From assembly GCA_004296815.1 (NCBI GenBank), contig SCVT01000181.1, positions 1 through 17,674 of the forward strand: a stretch of 17,674 nucleotides of DNA. The letters run 5' to 3'. How positions within the stretch are numbered: position 1 is the first letter of the stretch; each line of letters begins with the position of its first letter. The position numbers were made by a program, and so were the translations under genes. Below the pieces are notes generated by a model. The model saw only the letters and a program-made list of their open reading frames with translations. It was not told the origin of the DNA and made no database searches. Origin of the DNA: Reyranella sp. (GTDB lineage: Bacteria; Pseudomonadota; Alphaproteobacteria; Reyranellales; Reyranellaceae). Positions 13,992 to 17,674 of the stretch are shown here, piece by piece.

Positions 13992-16900
13992 TCACTCGGC
14001 GGGGTGCGCGGCGGTCGGCGGCGTGGGCGTCTTGGAGTCCTCGGCGTGCAGCGCCGTGCGGTTGCTGCGGGCGAGGTAGGAGTAGGCCGTCGGCACCACG
14101 AACAGGGTGAGCAGCGTGCCCACCGTCATGCCACCCACGATCACCCAGCCGATCGCCTGCCGGCTCTCGCCGCCGGCGCCGGTCGCCAGCGCGAGCGGGA
14201 TGGCGCCCAGCACCATGGCGCCGGTGGTCATCAGGATGGGCCGCAGGCGCAGCACCGCCGCTTCCTGCACCGCCTCGACCTTGCTCTTACCCGCCTCCTG
14301 GAGCTGGTTGGCGAACTCGACGATCAGGATGCCGTGCTTGGTGATCAGGCCGACCAGGGTCACGAGCCCGATCTGGCTGTAGACGTTCAGCGTGTTGCCC
14401 GTCAGCCAGAGCGCCAGCAGGGCGCCCGTCATGGTGATCGGGACGGTCAGCATGATGACCAGCGGGTCGGCGAAGCTCTCGAACTGCGCGGCCAGCACCA
14501 GGAAGATGAATAGCAGCGCCATCAGGAAGACTTCGTAGAGGCCGCGCGAGGATTGCGTGAACTCGCGGCTGACGCCGGCATAGTCGACGCTGACATGACT
14601 CGGGAGCTGCTTGGCGAGCTCGCGCATGTCGGCCAGGGCATCGCCTAGCGCATAGCCCGGGTTGAGGTTGCCCGAGATGATGGCGGCCCTGAGCTTGTTG
14701 AAATGGTTGAGCTCGCGCGGTGCCACGCGCTCCACGTGGCTGACCAGCGAAGCGAGCGGCACCATCTGGCCGGAACGGGCGCGCACGTAGATCTCCGAGA
14801 GCTGCTGCGGCCGCGACCGCTCCTGGCCCTCGATCTGCACCATCACGTCGTACTGCTTGCCGTCCTTCTTGAAGCGCGTGACCTGGCGGCCGCCCAGCAT
14901 TGTCTCGAGCGTGCGGCCGATCGTGTCGATGTCGATGCCGAGGTTGGCCGCCTTCTCGCGGTCGATGTTGACCTTGATCTCGGGCTTGTTGAGCTTGAGG
15001 TCGGACTCGATGTTGGTGAGGCCGGTGCTGAGCCGCGGATGGGCGCGCACCAGCCCGAGGAACTGCTCGGAGACCTGATCGAGCTCCTGGAAGGGCCGCG
15101 AGGTCTGCAGCACGAACTGAACCGGCTTGTCGATCGAGCGCTGGCCGAGCGAGGGCGGGTTGATCGGGAAGGCCAGGGTCCCGGGGATCTGCATGGCCAG
15201 CGGCCGGGCCTTGTTGGTGTATTCCTGCTGCTTGACGTCGCGCTCCTCCCACGGCTTCAGGCGCACGAAGGCCAGCCCGCGCGTCACGTCGGGGAAGCCC
15301 ACGATCACCAGCACGCGCTCGACATGCGGGAAGCGCCGCTGGCCGGTCTGCGGATCGTCGCCCATGTAGATCTGTTCCATCATCTGGGCGTAGCGCAGCG
15401 TGTATTCCGGTGTGGCGCCTTCGGGCCCCACCAGGATGTTCATGACGATGCCGCGATCCTCGATCGGCGTCAGCTCCGAGGGCAGCTTGGTGAACAGCCA
15501 GCCGCCGAACGCCGCCACGGCGAGCCCGAACGCCAGCACCGCAACGCGGCCGCGCATGGCACCGTGCAGCAGCGCGCGATAGCCGCGTTCCATCCCGTCG
15601 AGCGCCTTCTCGCCCGCGAGATAGAAGCGACCGGGGTTATGGTTGTGGCGCAGCATCTTGGCGCACATCATCGGCGTCAGCGTCAGCGCCACGAACCCCG
15701 ACACCACGACCGCGCCGGCGAGGGTGAGCGCGAACTCGGTGAACAGCTTGCCGGTGCGGCCGGTCTGGAAGGCCATCGGCGCGTAGACGGCGGCGAGCGT
15801 CACGGTCATGGCGACGACGGCGAAGGCGATCTCGCGCGAGCCCTGGAGGGCGGCGTCGAGCGGTTTCATGCCGTTCTCGATGTGGCGCGAGATGTTTTCC
15901 AGCACGACGATGGCGTCGTCGACCACCAGGCCGATCGCCAGCACCATGGCCAGCAGGCTGAGCGTATTGATCGAGAAGCCGAACAGCAGCATCAGCGCGA
16001 AGGCGCCGATCAGCGACACCGGGATGGTGACCAGCGGGATCAGCGTCGCCCGCACCGAGCGCAGGAACAGGAAGATCACCAGCACGACCAGCAGGACGGC
16101 CTCGGCGATCGTGTGGAAGACGTTCTTGATCGAGCGGTCGATGAAGACCGTGGTGTCGTAGGTGATGTCGCCGCGCACGCCGAGCGGCGCCAGCTCGGTC
16201 TCGAGCTGGACGAGCCGCTTGCGGGCCTCCTCGACGATCGCCAGCGGATTGGCGGTCGAGGTGCGGATCAGCCCGACATTGACCGAGCTGGCGCCGATCA
16301 CCGCGGGCCGGCCGTCGCGCGCCGGCATGCTGACCCGGGCGATGACGCGCACGTCCTGGGCGTCGAGCTGGGCGCGGCCGACATCCTTCAGGCGGACGAG
16401 ATAGCCCTCGTTCTCGCGCAGGATCATCTCGTTGAACTGGGCGGCGGTCCGCAGATCGGTCTCGGAGACCACGGTGAACTCGCGGTCGGCGCTCTCGATA
16501 CGGCCCGACGGGATCTCGACGTTCTGACGGCGCAGCGCGGCTTCGACCTCCTGGACGGTCAGCCGGTAGGCCGCGAGCCGCGCCTTGTCGAGCCAGATGC
16601 GCATGGCGTAGCGGCGCTCGCCGAAGATGCGGATGGCCGAGACGCCGTCGATCGTCTGCAGCTTGTCCTTGACCACGCGGTCGATGATGTCGGTGACCTC
16701 GACGGCGGTGAGCGTCGGGCTCAGGAAGGAGAGAAAGATGATCGGGAAAGCGTCGGCCTCGACCTTGGCGATCACCGGCTCATCGATCTCGGTCGGGAGC
16801 TGGGCGCGCACGCGGCTGACGCGGTCGCGCACGTCGGATGCGGCGTCGTCGACGTTGCGGTTGATGTTGAAGCGCACCGTGACCTGGCTCTTCTCGGCGC

Positions 16901-17153
16901 GGCTGAAGGACTGGATCATCTCGACGCCTTCGATGCCGGAGATCGAATCCTCGAGCGGCGTCGTCACGCGGCTTTCGATGATCTCCGCCGAAGCGCCGCG
17001 ATAGGTCGTCTCGACGGTGACCTGCGGCTCGTCGATCTTGGGATACTCGCGGACGGCGAGGCGCTGGTAGCTCACCAGGCCGATCAGGACCAGCGCCAGG
17101 CTCATCACCGTGGCCAGCACCGGCCGTCGGATGGAGAGCTCGGGCAGGGTCAT
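13992..17153 (-). CDS. RND multidrug efflux transporter, inner-membrane pump
   Basis: This 1053-residue protein has the full length of an AcrB/MexB/MdtB-type HAE1 pump, a proton-driven trimer that exports drugs or other amphiphiles through a TolC-like channel. It starts with a first membrane helix at about 11-30 and a large periplasmic loop, then helices from about 345. The proton-relay pair is in LVVDDAIVVLEN (D412 and D413) in helix 4, and the matching lysine is K939 in LITKHGI of helix 10. A second periplasmic loop spans about 560-870. It starts three bases after the stop of the membrane fusion protein gene, so the two form one operon. No outer-membrane channel or local repressor gene is in the window. 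The drug range cannot be told from sequence. Its end converges on the MFS gene seven bases away. Confidence 0.96.
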   Translation of the reverse strand: MTLPELSIRRPVLATVMSLALVLIGLVSYQRLAVREYPKIDEPQVTVETTYRGASAEIIESRVTTPLEDSISGIEGVEMIQSFSRAEKSQVTVRFNINRNVDDAASDVRDRVSRVRAQLPTEIDEPVIAKVEADAFPIIFLSFLSPTLTAVEVTDIIDRVVKDKLQTIDGVSAIRIFGERRYAMRIWLDKARLAAYRLTVQEVEAALRRQNVEIPSGRIESADREFTVVSETDLRTAAQFNEMILRENEGYLVRLKDVGRAQLDAQDVRVIARVSMPARDGRPAVIGASSVNVGLIRTSTANPLAIVEEARKRLVQLETELAPLGVRGDITYDTTVFIDRSIKNVFHTIAEAVLLVVLVIFLFLRSVRATLIPLVTIPVSLIGAFALMLLFGFSINTLSLLAMVLAIGLVVDDAIVVLENISRHIENGMKPLDAALQGSREIAFAVVAMTVTLAAVYAPMAFQTGRTGKLFTEFALTLAGAVVVSGFVALTLTPMMCAKMLRHNHNPGRFYLAGEKALDGMERGYRALLHGAMRGRVAVLAFGLAVAAFGGWLFTKLPSELTPIEDRGIVMNILVGPEGATPEYTLRYAQMMEQIYMGDDPQTGQRRFPHVERVLVIVGFPDVTRGLAFVRLKPWEERDVKQQEYTNKARPLAMQIPGTLAFPINPPSLGQRSIDKPVQFVLQTSRPFQELDQVSEQFLGLVRAHPRLSTGLTNIESDLKLNKPEIKVNIDREKAANLGIDIDTIGRTLETMLGGRQVTRFKKDGKQYDVMVQIEGQERSRPQQLSEIYVRARSGQMVPLASLVSHVERVAPRELNHFNKLRAAIISGNLNPGYALGDALADMRELAKQLPSHVSVDYAGVSREFTQSSRGLYEVFLMALLFIFLVLAAQFESFADPLVIMLTVPITMTGALLALWLTGNTLNVYSQIGLVTLVGLITKHGILIVEFANQLQEAGKSKVEAVQEAAVLRLRPILMTTGAMVLGAIPLALATGAGGESRQAIGWVIVGGMTVGTLLTLFVVPTAYSYLARSNRTALHAEDSKTPTPPTAAHPAE

Positions 17154-17156
17154 GGT

Positions 17157-17674
17157 CTACTTGCCCGGCGTCGCGGCGGGCGCACGGCCGCCGGGCTGGA
17201 AGTCCTTGGGCACAACCTGGACCGGCGCGCCGTTGCGCAGCTTGATCTGGCCGGCGGACACGATGAGGTCGTCGGGGGAGACACCCTTGACGACCTCGAC
17301 CTCGCCGGCCTGGCGACGGCCGATCTCGACGCTCGCGATCTGCGCCTTGCCGTCGACCACCTTGAACACGCTGTGCCGCTCGCCCACCGGCATCAGCGCC
17401 TGCTCGGGCAGGAACATCGCATCGTCCTTGGTGTTGAGCGTCAAGGTCACGCGGGCGAACACGCCGGGTCGCATCAGCTCGTCGGAATTGGCGATCAGCG
17501 CCCGCACCACGACGGCGCGGCCGAGCTCGTCGACCAGCGGGTCGATGGCGAAGACCTTGCCGGGGAAGGCGCGGCCGGGAAAGGCATCGGCGGTGACGGC
17601 GATGTCCTGCCCGACGCGGACGGCGGCGAGGAAGTTCTCGGGAATGCGGAAGTCGACCTTCAGCGGGTCGATCT
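17157..17674 (-). CDS. RND efflux membrane fusion protein, C-terminal part (cut by window edge)
   Basis: These are the last 171 complete codons of an AcrA/MexA-type periplasmic adaptor; the gene runs off the right edge, so lipoprotein signal, hairpin and lipoyl parts are not seen. The visible piece begins in the beta-barrel domain (IDPLKVDFRIPENF) and has the family segment LMRPGVFARVTL. It then passes to the membrane-proximal domain with LPEQALMPV and a VDGKAQIASVEIG stretch. It ends in a proline/glycine-rich tail. Frame continuity upstream of the first internal methionine (17510) was checked by translating to the edge, which stays open. It is the gene directly upstream of the pump and its adaptor in the same export complex. 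Confidence 0.93.
   Translation of the reverse strand, partial: IDPLKVDFRIPENFLAAVRVGQDIAVTADAFPGRAFPGKVFAIDPLVDELGRAVVVRALIANSDELMRPGVFARVTLTLNTKDDAMFLPEQALMPVGERHSVFKVVDGKAQIASVEIGRRQAGEVEVVKGVSPDDLIVSAGQIKLRNGAPVQVVPKDFQPGGRAPAATPGK

Overview
The window is high-GC, densely packed bacterial chromosome, most likely from an alphaproteobacterium of the Rhodospirillales/Reyranella kind. That placement is an inference from gene content (SelD fused to a flavoprotein, a lysine/alanine-rich histone-like protein, an FNT transporter next to nirB) and codon bias; no rRNA or marker gene is present. Fourteen protein genes are supported, two of them cut by the window edges. I see no tRNA, rRNA, CRISPR array or insertion sequence.

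Region 1 (1-3650, all minus strand) is a nitrite assimilation locus. In transcription order it holds an FNT-family formate/nitrite channel, a PP2C phosphatase fused to a Ser/Thr kinase with a C-terminal membrane anchor, and the start of nirB (assimilatory nitrite reductase large subunit). The two intergenic regions carry the most interesting structure in the window. Upstream of both the FNT gene and nirB lies the same arrangement: a sigma-54-type -24/-12 element, then a hairpin with a six-base loop starting with A and with G at position 4, then a short second hairpin, then an intrinsic terminator whose 5' arm overlaps the second hairpin, then the gene. This matches the layout of ANTAR-protein (NasT/NasR type) antitermination leaders. 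The two genes would thus share nitrogen control at initiation and nitrate/nitrite control at elongation.

Region 2 (3647-6524, minus strand) is a probable three-gene operon: cinA-like gene, alpha/beta hydrolase of the haloperoxidase/esterase group, and a crotonase-family enzyme. An RraA-like gene (6576-7289, plus) diverges from cinA. Region 3 (7299-10295, minus) contains an NDH/SelD fusion (selenophosphate synthetase), a histone H1-like basic protein and an OsmC-family protein that lacks its second cysteine.

Region 4 (10399-13984) holds a polytopic GT-C-like membrane protein (plus), a hotdog-fold thioesterase-like protein (minus) and an MFS transporter (plus). The first two converge on a perfect 14-base palindrome that supplies both stop codons. 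Region 5 (13992-17674, minus) is an RND efflux operon: the end of a membrane fusion protein gene followed by a complete inner-membrane pump gene. Convergent and divergent gaps outside the nitrogen locus are short and mostly featureless. The exception is an AT-rich stretch at about 10330-10365 that probably holds the promoter of the GT-C-like gene.
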